Positions 11,696-24,229 are shown, counted from the first letter of the stretch. The stretch: DNA of 64,000 nt from Chamaelirium japonicum (GCA_947650365.1 OX393551.1:62613173-62677172), one strand, 5' to 3'. Notes: generated by a model from the letters alone, not told the origin. A program made the numbers and translations.

Positions 11696-12017
11696 CCCCC
11701 GTGTACGGCGGTTTTCTTTTCTTTTTCTTCTTATTTTTCTTTCCTTTTCTTTTCTTTATTTCTTTTCTTTCCTTTTCTTCCTTTCTTTTCTTTCCTTCCC
11801 TTGGCCGGCTGCTCCCTACCCGTGGGTAGGGGGCGCGATTTTCAAAAGGGGTGTCAGGTGGGTCCCACTTGAGGATGGGACCACCTGGCCTCTTCTTTGG
11901 CTCGGGTCAAGTCCGGTGGGCCCCGGGTTCATGTCGGGTTTGCCCCCCCCCCCCCCCCCCCCCCCGGGTCGATGAACATATATCGGGTTCAGGCTTGATA
12001 AATTTCATGTGTCTACA
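11696..12017 (-). repeat. TatB 3' LTR, piece right of CopC
   Basis: Together with 4308-4539 it matches 25660-26212. Its inner end is the complement of TGTAGACACATG at 12017, directly after the polypurine tract. It contains a run of about 24 C at 11943-11966, where the intact LTR has only a short C run, so this run is an expansion or an unreliable count. Confidence 0.85.
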
Positions 12018-12031
12018 AATGCCCCCTCAAG
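12018..12031 (-). promoter_or_regulatory. TatB polypurine tract
   Basis: The minus strand reads CTTGAGGGGGCATT directly before the LTR start TGTAGACAC. TatC has the same CTTGAGGGGGCATT before its 3' LTR. This is the plus-strand primer for reverse transcription. Confidence 0.85.
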
Positions 12032-12149
12032 GACGAGTGCGCTGGCAGGAAACACGTAGCACTTGTACACGTAGAAAACGTATAGCGCTTGTCCTTGATT
12101 CCTTTTCTGGATGGGGTTGAGGCTTATTTTAAGACCCCTGCCCTTCTGC

Positions 12150-12530
12150 TTCTTTTTTATTCATCGACGGTTATCGCAGAAGATCGGCGTTTAGAGATCA
12201 TCAGCGCAGGGGTTGCTTGGAGTTGCACAGGACTTGCTCCGTCTTTCTAGTTGTCGCCTCCTTTGTTGTTTGATGGCGGCTCTTGCGGAGGATTGGCGCT
12301 TGAAGATCATCGGCGATAGGGTTGCATAGGACTTGCTCTGGCTTCCTAGTTGTCGCCTCCTTCGTTGTTTGACGGTGGCTCTTGCGGAGGATCGGTGCTT
12401 GAAGATCATCAACAAAGGGGCTGCCTAGGGTTGCATAGGACTTGCTCCGTCTTCCTAGTTGTCACCTCATTCACTGTTGACCATGGCCCTTGTGGAGGAT
12501 CGACAATGGTGCATGAGTTGAAGATCATCG
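12150..12530 (+). repeat. Tandem repeat of about 115 bp, three copies, in TatB 3' noncoding DNA
   Basis: Three consecutive imperfect copies share CTTGCGGAGGAT, TTGAAGATCATC, TTGCATAGGACTTGCTC and TAGTTGTCGCCTCC, at a spacing of about 115 bp. No coding function seen. Confidence 0.7.
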
Positions 12531-12599
12531 CGAAGACAGGTTTGAAGCGAAGGGGGGGAGATGATCGAGGTGATAAAGACGAAGCTCCGTGGTTGAGGT

Positions 12600-13200
12600 A
12601 CTGATCTTCTTCTCTTTCTTCCTCTTTCTTCCTCTTTCTTCCTCTTCTTCTTCTTCTTCTTTCTTCCTCTCTGACTCGCAAAGGCAGCAACAACGGTGGC
12701 AACTGGCAGTGCAGGACATGAAGGCAGGGTACGGGTGGCATAGGCACAGTGGTAGCGGTGGGGGCCTGCAGCATAGGCATGGGCGCAGCAGCGGCGGCGG
12801 TGGAATGGCGGTGCAAGACACGGAGGCCTGGCACGGGTGGCGCCGGCATAGCGACATCGGTGGGGGACCTACAGCATGGGTGCGGGCTCAGTAGCGGTGG
12901 TGGTGGGCTGGCGGTGCAGGATGCAGTGGAAGGGCACGGGCGCAGCAGCCGCGGCGGCGAGTTGGCATCGTGCGGGGCCGAGTTGGGCAGATCCTGATCG
13001 GGTCGGAGAAAGACTCCGGGCCCTCGCACGGGTCGCAATCGGATCGAAGGGGGTTGTGGGCCCTCATGCTAGTCGCGATCAGATCGGAGGGGGCTGCAGG
13101 CCCTCGGGTTGTGGTTCGTGGCCGTTGTGCGGGTCGTGATTGGATCGGAGAGGGGATGTGGCTCCTCTTTTTTTTTTGGCTTCACTTTGGGCTTAGCTTG
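12600..13200. other. TatB GC-rich 3' noncoding region
   Basis: G-rich on +, with many GGTGG and GGCGG runs and a CTT-rich stretch at 12603-12670. Several open frames cross it on both strands, but they are low-complexity (Gly/Arg or Pro/Ser rich) and not convincing. A similar GC-rich block lies at the same place in TatC (37600-38000). Confidence 0.6.
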
Positions 13201-13239
13201 CTTTCATTGGACTTGACTTGCCTTCCCTTGTCTTCTTTC

Positions 13240-16200
13240 AGGACTCAAGCTTTCGAGAGTTTGGTTTCTCCAGGGTGGATTGCTGAGGACTTCTCCGATA
13301 GGAGCAAGTGCCTTCGCTTCCCCCTTACTCGGGTGTACCGTTGCCGAACTTCGAAGAGAGATCACAGTTTGTTGATGCTCCGGATCCTTGTCCACGAGTG
13401 CATAACAGAGGATGAAGTTTTCGATGTGAATTACGGGATGTAAAAGCTAAGCAAGAAGGTGTATACTAATGAGGGAATTTCTATGAAGCTTCTTCGTCCG
13501 AGTTTGAGCCTACCCTTCCATCATTGTGCCGGAGATTTTGTGTCATGCCGGTAGTGGTCTCGAAGATCTACTCTCGTTTGACCCAATAGGGTGCGAACAC
13601 TTGGCCTCGTGGGGATGTTCAGTACCTCGGGCGGCTTTCGCGAGTGGACGTATGAGATTATAGAAGTTTTCAGAGCAGAGCTTGAGATGAAACCATTGGT
13701 GAAGTTTCTAGCACCAGCTCGCTGAGTGTACAGTCATCCTAAGGGAATGTACCGAGCTCTTTGCGAACTTTGGTGCCTGGATACCAACATGTTTCTCACT
13801 GGGGCAAGAGAGATAAGGATTTATCTCTGCGATATTCACATCATCTCTGGATGTCCCGATATGCAAAATTACTATCAAGAGGAGGTGCCGACTCTGAAGG
13901 ACTTGATGGATGTCAGTTTCTCTCCGAGTTCTTGTCTTCTTTTGTTCAAGGCGTATGCCATCATTGCAGTATGGATCAATCGAATCGGGTTTGTCATTCG
14001 TCGTGGGTAGATTTCTCGTTCAGGGGTGAGTACCGGTTTCCTGCCCCTTCTGCTCACCCGATATGGAGGATTGCCCAGATAAAGAAACCTCCACTATGAT
14101 CCTTCGTGAGGCCGATTGAGTCTTTAGCCCAAGTCAAGCATTCAATAATGGGGAAACGAAACCCATGGGAAGTTCTCGGTCTGAAGTGTGATAGCGAAGA
14201 GTGGCGAGCCGTTTATCGAGCCACCGGATTGACCATTTTCCTTTGCCGATTCGCCCTTTCTTATGCCGGCGAAGCTATCCATCCGGGGATTTTTCTTGTG
14301 GCGTCCCGGATGGCGAGGGGAGAGCTCTTCAACCTAGCATCCGCTATCTTATATGCCTTGTACCAGGGGCTTAGTGGCACATATTGGAGCTTATCCAACT
14401 CAAAAAACGTCAAGAGGAAACTCGGCAGGTCTAATTCCTTTGGTCCCCTGCACTACTTTTACGGTTGGATTGCCCTTCATTTTTCAAAGTGGATCTTCGT
14501 CAAACGTGGGCACCCTGTAGATTTATCGTTCTTGCTGGGCGTAAGGGGGGATCTTGAATGCCTTCATTAGCTGGGAATGCCCAAAGGAGTGTGCTCGGAC
14601 ACTTTTGAGAAAGATGGGAGGTACGGATTTTGAGTTTACATCAGAGCACTCAGTTTTGCCTCTAGAGAGGTCGACGGTTTATGACAATGAGGAGCTTTCT
14701 GACGGCTTGTACTGGAACATGATCAGCTGTCGTCCAGGCTATTTGGTTTGGCATCGAGGAGACACGGTGAAGGTGGAACAGTATTCCCCTCATCGATTTG
14801 CTCACCAACAGGGATTTCGACAAGAGGTGCCCGGTTTGTCGTAGCGACTGTAGGGGCGTATTAGCCCACAGGAGGGGTACCGCCTCTGGGCTTCTCTTTA
14901 TGCTTGGCTGACTGGCTACAGCTTCTTTCTTGGGACCAAGTCAAGATCGAAGGATGCTACAACTCCAAGTTATTGCATATGGATCAATGAGCAAGTATCC
15001 CCATTACTTGCTACCCTTCCCATTAATATTTTGGCGAGTAGTGAGTGTAGAGACTTCACTTTTGATCCTTCGGTGGGATCAGAGGATTGCCGACTTTGGC
15101 TGGGAGCTCAGAGGGCCGAGAAAACTTGTAACTGTATTTCCAGCACCCGTAGGGTTTCTTCTTTCGCTCCCATGTCAGGGGTCAACCCTGTGAGTGCCAT
15201 CGGGCCCTCTATTTTCCAGAATACAGCCGTTGAAAGTGCCCCGCCAAAGAGATGGAAGTTGTGCATCCCACGTGGGGTGACTTCAAGGGTGCCCTACCAT
15301 GCAAAGGATGACTTGGTTAAGGAGCCTGGTCTTTTAGGGGATGACGTGATCCATCTATCCGGGATAACTTTGTCCGACTTTGCAGGTATGCATCAAGTTT
15401 TTCTTCTGCTGCCGTTTTGATTTTTAAGAGCCTCATCGTGTTGAGTAGTGCATCTTTTTCTTTGGGCAAACTCCGTCGTAGTAGTGGAATACGAGTTGAT
15501 TTCTTTGAAAGCGTGTCAGGGGCATTCCCTTGCCGAGGTTGCGCAGGGAGTGCCTGGGAAGTGTGGGCTGGATATCCCTCTGGATGATTTGGCCCTTCTC
15601 GGGCTTTGCGGGGAGAACTTCCCTAGCGATGACGTGGGCCTAGATGACATTGATGTCGATGCTTTGTCCTTTCATGAGGAGGCCGAGGTTTCGGGTGTTG
15701 GTAGCAGACATGCTCCAATTGCCGTATTCGCAGGCCTGGTGGAGAAGACGGTTGGCGCGGCAGCGGCAACTGTTCCTCCAGTTTTGTTGACCTCGCTAAC
15801 GAAGATACCTCTCTTAGCAGCCGCAGTAGTGGGTAAAGCTTTGTCCACGTATTCTGAGACGCCTCGTCAGATTTTTAGGTCGAGGAGCAAAGTTTCAGAG
15901 TTCCTCCTTGACAATTGTTGGTAGTATATCAGGTCGACGCTTGAGTCGTTCCAAGATGAGGGTTTTGGTGCTCTCCGAGACTGGTGGTCTGTTAATGGTG
16001 TCGAGTTTTATGCGAGCTTGGCGGAGTTCAAGGTGGATAGTTCTTTGTTTGCAGCACGGATAAGCTTGTTTGTGACTGATAATGAGGCTTATGGCTCCCG
16101 ACGGGCTCTACTGGAGGGGAGTACTCTTTCTGAGTTAGCGACAGCTAAGGAGAGTTTGTGTCACTCGGAGCGCCAGCTTACAGAGGCTACTTCAAGTTTG

Positions 16201-16310
16201 ACGAAGGCACAGAAGAAGGTAGAATCAGTGCAAGCGTCTTTTCAGAAGGCAGAATCTCGCTTAGAGCGAGATGAGACCACAGAAAGGACTTGACTTTGAA
16301 GGTGAGCTTC
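13240..16310 (+). pseudogene. TatB antisense extra ORF: plant-mobile-domain-like protein with C-terminal coiled coil, decayed
   Basis: Runs opposite to TatB gag-pol, between integrase and the 3' LTR. Pieces in order: 13610-14010 with CELWCLDTNMFLTGAREI and DIHIISGCPDM; 14106-14570 with WRAVYRATGL, FALSYAGEAIHPGIF and a Leu/Ala-rich LYQGLSGTY; 14554-14844 with VEQYSPHRFAHQQGFRQEVP; 15031-15400; 15448-15924, acidic around LDDIDVDALSFHEE; and 16018-16293, a heptad-rich coiled coil. The first half resembles the plant mobile domain (PMD) that plant genes share with transposons. Antisense extra ORFs with such similarity are known in Tat elements. At least three stops or frame changes break it, some possibly introns. 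No function can be assigned beyond the family likeness. Confidence 0.72.
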
Positions 16311-16679
16311 TTGAAGCAACAGATGGACTTGTCAGTTCGTCACGAGCTTATAACTATTCGCCCTTTAGTGCTACAGCAGGTGGAGGCCACTAGAGAGGAG
16401 TTGTGATGCCTTCAAGCTCTAGATACCCTCTATTAGTTGTATTTTGTTTTGACATTTTACACTTAGTAGTCTCGTTTTCGGACTTGTGCCATGTACTGCT
16501 TTCTTCTGAATATCATCTAATGATATTATGTTTCCCAGATCATTTGCATGGAATATTATTTGCTTCTTTTTTTGTCGGACTGAGCCTGAAGTAACTTCTC
16601 ATGCTGCCTATGTACCCCCCTGAGGGGGATCAAGTCACACGTAGTTCATGTTTATTTTTCTTAAGGAGTGTGGCCTTGT

Positions 16680-17770
16680 TTTAGGCATAGTACCTTTTGA
16701 GGTACATGCCGTTGGTAGGACCGAGTGTGAGCCCTTTTGGCATTGTGAGGAGGTATGCACCGTTGGAGTATACTTCTTTGACGACGTGCGGCCCATCCCA
16801 CTTAGCATCGAATTTTTTTCCTCCTCGATGTAAGAGAATGATGGGGCGCTTGACAGCCAAAACCAGCTCTCCTGTTTGGAAGGATCGAAGACTAATCTTC
16901 TTGTTGAAGGCATGAGTCAACCTAGCTTGATAACATTCCAGACGTTGCTGAGCTTCGAGGCGTCTTTTATCTAGTGCTTCCAATTCCGCCAGACGAAGTT
17001 GGGCATTGTCATCGCTAGTGAAGCCTTCTTGGATTGCTATCCTGAGTGATGGGATCTGGATTTCGAGCGAAAGATCGGCTTCTACTCCGTACACAAGAGA
17101 GTACGGAGTTGCCTGTATCGGTGTGCGGAAGGAGGTACGGTATGTCCACAGTGCTTCGCTAATGCGTTAGTTCCAGTCCTTCTTCGACTTCAAGATAACT
17201 TTCTCTAAAAGCTTGCAGAGAGTCTTGTTAAAGGCTTCTGCCAGACCATTGGCTGGGGCGTTGTACATCGTTGAGCACCTTTGCTCGATGTCGAACTTGG
17301 TGCAAAACTGGCTAACAATAGTATTCTTGAACTGCTTCCCATTTTTCGTGACAATGTAGCGAGGGATTCTGTATCAGACGATGATGTCGTTCTGAATGAA
17401 GTTGATGATGGAGTGCCTGGTGACCTCTTGCAATGGCATTGCTTCAGCCCATTTGGAAAAGTATTATGTTGCTGCCAAGATATAGAGATACTATTTAGAT
17501 GACTTGGGCAAAGGACCAACGATGTCAAGTCCCCATCTGTCGAAGAGCCATGACGCAATTGTCGGATGCAAGAGTTCTGGCGGCTATCGGATATAGTCGT
17601 TATGGAGCTGACAAGCATGGCACTTCTTGGCGAATTCTAGCCAATCTTTGATCATCATGGGCCAGTAGTAACCCATCCTCTTGATGCGAAAGTGAAGCTT
17701 TGGACCGGACTGGTGCGTGTCGCAAATTCCAGCGTGGACTTCTTGCAGCGTCTCTTCCGCTTCTTCTTTC
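16680..17770 (-). pseudogene. TatB integrase, decayed
   Basis: Zinc-binding module, intact in one frame near 17760-17600: EVHAGICDTHQSG then KKCHACQ. Catalytic core: WGLDIVGP keeps the first Asp and YFSKWAEA follows. The second catalytic Asp is lost, because the expected DNG reads VTKNGKQF (about 17335-17350). The C-terminal part is open at 16681-17094: FDAKWDGPHVV then GMYLKRYYA at the end of pol. Several frame changes lie between these pieces. It is the last pol domain, and the antisense ORF begins just beyond it. Confidence 0.9.
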
Positions 17771-17949
17771 GTGAGACATCTCAGGAGTGTGCCGTTGTAG
17801 TTTCGACGGTAGAGCTCGTTGTTAAAGTGGAAGAACTTCAGAGATCGTCAGCAGACATCAACCTTGCGCTTTGGATTATCAGAGAGCCTTCCATGGATGA
17901 GATAGTCCATGAAGGGTTGTCTCCAATCTTACTCTTCGATCACGAGGAC

Positions 17950-18295
17950 GTGTACTATATTGACTTGGCCTGGAATTGAAACAGCCTCGAGTGCGTTGAG
18001 GAGTTCCAGAGCTAGTATGTGCAGCGGCATAAGGTCTTCCTTGTTAACTTTGTTGCCCCCAAGACTTGTTGGATAACGAGCTGGGAGTCGTTGAAGATCT
18101 CGAGTCCTTGAAGCTTCATGTTATTGGCGAGTTTAAGGTCAATGACCAGTTTTTGATATTTTGCTATGTTATTAGAGCATGGTTCCGATAGCAGGAATGA
18201 GAATGGAAGTATCTTATCATTCGGGATGATAAAAATAACTTATGCTCTCGCCATGTCTTGCCTTGCTTTGCCGTCGAAGAACATCTTCCAAAAGG
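17950..18295 (-). pseudogene. TatB second RNase H domain, decayed
   Basis: WKMFFDGKARQ (normally FDGS), then SNNIAKYQ in place of NNEAEY, then NDSQLVIQQV. The acidic positions are partly lost. Same domain type as in TatA. It sits between the RT-linked RNase H and integrase. Confidence 0.8.
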
Positions 18296-18439
18296 GAGTG
18301 ATGTCGATGGAGAACACTTCCTCGTCTTGGAGGTCTTCTGATAGCTCCCATTCTGCTGGAAGAGAACATTCTGCCAGGAAGTCTGTGAGAGCTTGCGCCT
18401 TAACTGTCTTCTGTGGAACGAATGTGATGTCGAACTTGA

Positions 18440-20026
18440 GGAGGAGCAGCGCCCACTTGACCAAATGTCTAGAGAGCATTGGTCTTGACATGATATACTT
18501 GAGTGGGTCGGCTTTTAAGATGAGCCTGATGGTGTAAGCCAGTATATAGTGTCACAGCTTCTTTATAGCGAAGATGAGCACCAAACAGACCTTCTCGATC
18601 GGGGAGTAGTTTAGCTCCGTGCTGACGAGGGTGCGACTCAAGTAGTAGCATGTTGTCTCCTTGCCTAACTCGTTGTCTTGAGCTAAGAGTAACCCCAAGG
18701 ATTGCTCCTGGGCACTAATGTAGAGGATCGGTGGCTTTCCTTAAACTAGTGCTAATAGAACTAGCGGCTTTAGCAGATAGTCTCTGATGCATTGGAGGGC
18801 TTCTTGGCAAGCTTCGTCCCACTTGAATGACACTCCTTTCTTTATGAGGCAACTGAAGGGGTGACACTTTCCGGCTAGGTTAGCAATGAATCTTCTGATA
18901 TATGCCAGATGACCTAGAGGCCTCTGAGATCTCGCCCCGTCTTTGGTGTATGCATATTGAGGATAGCATCAATTTTGGATTAATCTATCTCAATACCTCG
19001 ATGTCGTATAACAAAACCGAGGAATTTGCTCGAGGAGACTCAGAATGTGCATTTGAGTGGGTTCATGTGGAGTTGGTATCTTCAAAGTTGTTTGAAGATC
19101 AGCTCGAAGTCCTGGAGATGCATTGACTTCTTTTTGGATTTTACGACGAGGTCGTCGATGTAGCACTCCACGTTTTGATGAAGGATGTCGTCGAAGATTC
19201 TCTGCATGGCTCGTTGGTAGGTGGCTCCTGTATTTTTCAAGCCGAAGGGTATGACTTTGTAGTAGTAGATCCCCTTTGGTATGCGGAACATCATGAGCTC
19301 CTTATCTTTGGGCACCATTCGGATTTGGTTGTAACCTGAAGATCCATCCATAAAGGTTACCACTTCGTGGACTATCATCGCGTCCACCATTAGTTCCGTG
19401 ATTGGCAACGAAAAATCGTCCTTGGGGCATGCATTGTTCAAGTCTATAAAGTCCACGCACACCCTGATTTGGCCATTCTTCTTCTTAACTGGAACGACAC
19501 TGAAAATCCAAGTCAGGTACTTGACCTCTCGGATGAAGCCAGCTTCGATGAGCTTGTTTACTTCGCTTTCTATTTGGGGTACCAGTTCCGACCGGTAGCA
19601 TCTTTGTCCTTACTTGATGGCGCTAACTCCGTGTTTGATGCCGAGCTAGTGTAATGTAATCTTAGGATCGAGACCTAGCATCTTCTTGTAGGACCATGCG
19701 AAGACGTTTCTGTACTCTCAGAGCAGCTTGATGTATGCAGCTTCTTCTTTGGGAGTCAAGAGTGTACTGATGAATGTAGGCCGATGCTCCTTTTCTGTTC
19801 CGAGGTTGATTTCCTTCAAGTCGTCAACGGTGGACAGCCCTCCTTCTTCGAGGACTGGTGGGGCATCTTGCAACTCGTCGTCCAAAGTAGAAAAATCATT
19901 ATTTTTAGTTCCAATAACGGAGATATGATTGATGACCACCATGTACCTTATCGAACGCATCGACTTGAGTAGGTGGGTGGGAATTGAAATGACGTCCCTA
20001 ACTGGCATCTCCAAATGGTCGAACAC
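18440..20026 (-). pseudogene. TatB reverse transcriptase and RNase H, decayed
   Basis: RT begins after RPTFISTLLTPKEEAAY (near 19770) and FAWSYKKMLGLDPK. Conserved blocks: VCVDFIDLNNACPKDDFSLP, FMDGSSGYNQIRM (first Asp of the palm), FGLKNTGATYQRAM, and ECYIDDLVVKSK (catalytic YIDD at about 19150-19168). The stretch 19082-19462 is open for 126 residues. The first RNase H continues to about 18440 with several stops. RT would copy element RNA into cDNA inside Gag particles. In-frame stops make it inactive. Confidence 0.9.
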
Positions 20027-20062
20027 CGACTTCCTCTTTGCTTGCTTGATTGGCTCGATTCT

Positions 20063-20842
20063 TTAGAACATGGATGTAGACTTTGAATTTGACCAGCTTT
20101 GACTGTTTTTCTTTCGCTTCTGGAATATGGCCCAACATCGAGCTCTTTGCCATCTTCTTTTAGTTAACTTGGTATTAGGACGAATGACATAGGTGGAGCA
20201 TGCATCGGAGACTGACAATCCTTCATCTGCTTCATCTATCATCTTCACCTCAATGTAGTTGGAGGTGAATGTCTTCTTTGTTGTAATCTTGATGACCATC
20301 GGGGTTTGATTAGAGCCGATGCCTCGCCGATTTGGGAGAATTTGCTCGCCGCTTTGAAAAAGACGAGCTTGAGTCTTGGTCATCCCATGCGGTGTCGCAA
20401 CTAGAGGAAGCATGCCCATATGCACGATGCTCTCTTTGTTATAGCCAGCTTTGAACAGCAACTTGTCGGTGTTTTGCCCCCAACTCCCTTTTGGCTTGAA
20501 TGCGAGTTGACTGGAGTCGAAGGAGCTAGCAGGTTTTATCGGACTCGAGGCTGGCATCAGACCGGGCAGTGGCAACGTTATTTCTTGCAGAGTGATGATA
20601 TTTGCCTCCGAAAGTGGCAGAACTGGCTCTTCTGTGGAAAGCAAGAGGCGGTCGTTCATGTTTGTAAAGCCACTGAGGCATGAGGCGCAGAACTGGTGTA
20701 GCTTGGATAGACAATAGAGTATGTTGCGTGGATTTTGGCTTGAAGTTGATGTGCATCCTTCATTTTGGCACGACACTTCCCTGACTTCGTGTATTGCCTT
20801 GGGAGATTGCACTGGATTTGGAGGAGTTTTATCTCGCCTCAC
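20063..20842 (-). pseudogene. TatB linker region between protease and RT
   Basis: An open stretch of 259 codons with no recognised enzyme domain. It is clearly homologous to TatC 34930-35757: shared blocks are ITLQEITLPLPGL versus MTLSLHGL, KTQARLFQSGEQILPNRRG versus KTQARLFKSDEQILPNRRG, and KKTFTSNYIE versus KKIFTSNYIE. The conservation between the two elements suggests that it was a translated part of the polyprotein. Function unknown. Confidence 0.7.
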
Positions 20843-21525
20843 CTTCTTAAATTTTTGGGTTCGAGGAGCTTTAGCTGGGAGGACTTATGCAATAAGGTCT
20901 TTTGCCTGGTAAAACTTACCATCAGTAAGGTGTGCTTTGGCCTCATTGAACGGCTTGTCATCTGTAACGATACACTTCTCAACACTTTCTCGTAGTACTT
21001 GAGGCATTGGTGCCAAGTGGACACCACAACACCGTTTTCATGTTGCCATGGTCTTTCCAACAGAAGGCAATATGATGTTTGGCAATCAATGGCATGGAAG
21101 AGGACTGTCTTGTCGAGCTGGTTGATGGAAAGCTTCAAACGAATGATCCTGATGGTGGACTGTCCGCCTTGGTTGAACTCTTGAATGACCAGCTGGCTTT
21201 GTGAAAGCTAGTTGGTGGTGATGCCGAGTTGCCTCATTATCTAGATGATCATGATATTGACGGTGGAGCCACAATCCAGTAGGATTCGATTTATCGACTT
21301 CTCCTTGATGTACCCCGAGACATAGATGGGCCGGTTGTACAGTCATGCTCCGAGTTGCAAATCTTCATCTAAGAAAGTTATTGCTGTGTCGCAAGAGGCA
21401 ACAGTTCTGCCTTTCTTGCCATCTTTCCTCTTGTAACTGTCTGGATCCGCCAAGACCACGGCCATTGCTAGGCGAGCCTTCTTTGGGAGGTGCAATGCTT
21501 CTATGAGCGGCAAGTACAAGATCAC
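20843..21525 (-). pseudogene. TatB aspartic protease region, decayed
   Basis: ILLDCGSTVNIMII near 21270-21300 fits the LLDSGSTVNI active-site motif with Ser changed to Cys. Downstream LFHAIDCQTSYCLLLERPW resembles the C-terminal part of gypsy proteases (F.V.....YN.LLGRPW). It would cleave the Gag-Pol polyprotein. Several stops. This segment is exactly what is missing from TatC. Confidence 0.78.
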
Positions 21526-21552
21526 CTCATCATGGATGTAGTGCCTTCCTTG

Positions 21553-24125
21553 TTAGAGCAGTACGTCCCCCTTGTTATCGGAGTCGCTTTCTTCGGAAGA
21601 CTCAATCTCGCCTTCCTCTCCTGGCATCTCGTGAACTTCAACCATACAACAGAAGACTCTGAGGTGCTGATTGGCTGGGAGGAAGTGATAGGGGAAGAAC
21701 TCTTGCAGCGTTGTCGGTTCCGGAAGGCTTTGCTGGAGGAAATCATCTGGATTTGCTGGCGGTACTTTGAACGCCTCTCTCGCTGGAGCTTTACTTTTCT
21801 TCTTGTAAGTCCTTCGTTCGGGGATCTTTCTCGTTACCTGATCTAGCTTGTGCTGTCTCGCCCTTTGTGGCCTTTGCCATCGAGGTATCATGATCCATGC
21901 ATCTTTATCGGTGGATTCTCTCTTGCCATGGTGTATATTTGGAGTGGCAGCTGCAGGTTCTTCATTGGTCGGAGAGACTTGCTCTTTTGGTGGCTTTGCT
22001 GGTTCGTCTTTTGATCCCCAATCTGTGGGCTTGACCTCTTCTATTGAAACAGGCGGTGGCTTGGAGTAGAGGACGTAGTAGTCGAACTTACCCAAGGGCT
22101 GGCCCAACAGATCGACTTCTGGATCTCCTTACTCATACCTTTCTTGGAGGGCACGTTGAGATGTAGCATCGCTCAGGGGAGGTGCTTGTTGCCGGGGCGA
22201 TGGCTCTTCATTCCGGGCTAGCGTAGAAGTACCCTGTCGTCCCCTCGAGATCTTTGGTTGTGGCACCGACTTCGTGATTGGCCTTTGGCGGTTGATGCTT
22301 AGCTTGGGCATTCTCTGTCGTGCAGCAACGAGTACCAGCGAAAAGAAACCGAAGGTGATGGACGTCATGTTTGTTGTACCGACATCACCGGAGTCGATCT
22401 TAATTTTTTCTTGCTTTGCGAGTGCTATGATTCTCTCTTTAAAGACAAAGCACTCTTCGATGGGATGGCTAACCTCCCGATGGTACTTGCAGAATAGTGG
22501 ATCGTCGACATAATGCATTTGCTCAGGCCTCTTTGAAGGAGGAAGTTTGATTATCTTCTCTTGCAACTATTGGTCAAACATGGAGGAGACTTCCGAGTCC
22601 GGGAAGGAATACTCCTTAGCTTTGAGCTCCTCGAGAGTCATCCTTAGTCGCCTTTGAGGCTGATGAGGCGATATGGTGGTCTATTTTCTTTGATCCGGCT
22701 TGTCACTGATTTTGAGTGGTTTGGAGGTTGAAGTGACGTCGGCAACGTTGACTTGCTTTGCTTTTGGTGCCGACGGCTTGTCCTTCTTCTCTATCTTCAA
22801 GAAGTCTTTGGCCTTCGAGTCTCCACGATTTGCTAGGCTGAGCTCCATGTCGTGAGCTGGAGTCGCGAGTTATTCGAAGGACTGAGGCTTCATCCCTTTG
22901 AGGATGTAGAGCAAGCCTCAGTGCATGCCCTGGGTGCATACCTCGATGGCTGAGTCTTCAGACAAGCGGTCTCGTAAGTTTAGCGAGAGATTTCTCCAAC
23001 GATCGATGTAGTCAATTACTAGCTCATCCTTCTTTACTTGACGGTAGTAAGCTCAATTATACTGACGATGCGTCAATTGCTGTAGAAGCGGTTGAGGAAC
23101 TCCCTTTCTATCTGGTCCCAACTGTCAATGGATCTTGGAAGAAGATCAACATACTAGTTAAACACATTACCTTTGAGTGTGCGAATGAATTGCTTTACCA
23201 TCTTATCGCCGTATGTACTGGCGTTATTGCAGGTTTCGACAAAGGTAATGTGTTGCCTTGGGTTGACCTTCCTATCGAAGTGCTGGAACTTCGATTGCTG
23301 GAACCCGGTAGGAAAGCACAACTGCTGGATCCTTGCGGTATAGGCTTTGAGTAGGCTACCGTGATTGGAGGAAGACTGCCACCGTGGGAGCGCACCATTT
23401 CTGCAATCAATGATTGTATCTGTTAGATAGTCATCGTTGCCGCCATAAGAGGTTTTGTGGTCACCGAGCCTGGTACTGGAGAGATGACCTCCACTGGGAC
23501 GGAAGTCGAAGAAAGTGTTGGAGTGGCCGCTAGAATTGTTGGGGTAGCCTCTGCCGGAACAAGAGTTGAAGACGGTGCTGAAACGGCTACTGGAGAAGCA
23601 AGAGGTTGATTGACGGTCTTTCTCCTCCATCAGCCGAGTGATTTACGCCATGTGTTCACCCATTTGCATGACTTGGAGCTGAAGAGCGGATGGGGGATGA
23701 TGGCGCAAGACGTCTTGATATTGCATGCATGTATCCTCAGTATCATTGTCGAAGATGTAATTACACTGACTCGCTTCTGCTTGATGACAGACATTTGCCT
23801 CCTGCAAAGGAGGTGTAGGGTCCATCGGAGAACCCGAACAGGCTCGGGGTTGGGGCTGGTCCTTTCCAAATTTCTAAACATATGTTCCAGGACCAAGGCT
23901 CATATCGTCTTGCACCAAGGCCCCATCGGCAATATGGCGAGCAACTTCGGCAGTAGTTTCTGGCGTGAAGACGTCCGTGAGAGTTCAAGTACATCGAGTA
24001 TAAACGCGTACTACTAGGGGAACATTATCCTCCGGGTTTTCTGGATCACCGTGTCGGAGTTGTAGAGACTCGGCAATGGGTGATAGGCTTATTGGAGCAA
24101 ACGTATCATTGTTTGTCCCGGCCAT
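21553..24125 (-). pseudogene. TatB Gag, decayed
   Basis: Starts at MAGTNNDTFAP (24125) next to the primer site, as in TatC. The N-terminal region has a basic and coiled stretch with LQLQVMQMGEH. The retrotransposon-gag core lies around 23400-22900 with RIQQLCFPTGFQ, KFQHFDRKVNPRQH and VKQFIRTLKGNVFN. A Cys/His motif of the type CKYHREVSHPIEECFVFK lies near 22440-22500, where a zinc knuckle would be. Stops and frame changes are frequent. The region ends with an acidic Ser/Asp/Glu-rich tail before protease. Confidence 0.85.
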
Positions 24126-24174
24126 GGCGAAACTTGAAGCAACTCCTTCAAACGTACGGATGAAAGGAGAGGAG

Positions 24175-24192
24175 GTCCCACCGGACGTGCCA
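24175..24192 (-). promoter_or_regulatory. TatB primer-binding site
   Basis: The minus strand reads TGGCACGTCCGGTGGGAC, six bases inside the 5' LTR. TatC has the same 18-mer with one change (TGGCACGCCCGGTGGGAC), also six bases from its LTR. I do not assign the tRNA. Confidence 0.75.
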
Positions 24193-24229
24193 GAGATCTG
24201 TAGGCACAAAAAAAAAGATACGGGTCGTC

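Noticed and set aside
11943-11966. Poly-C run as a possible G-quadruplex regulator
   Set aside because: Homopolymer in a truncated LTR; the run is short in the intact LTR copy and the length is probably unreliable.
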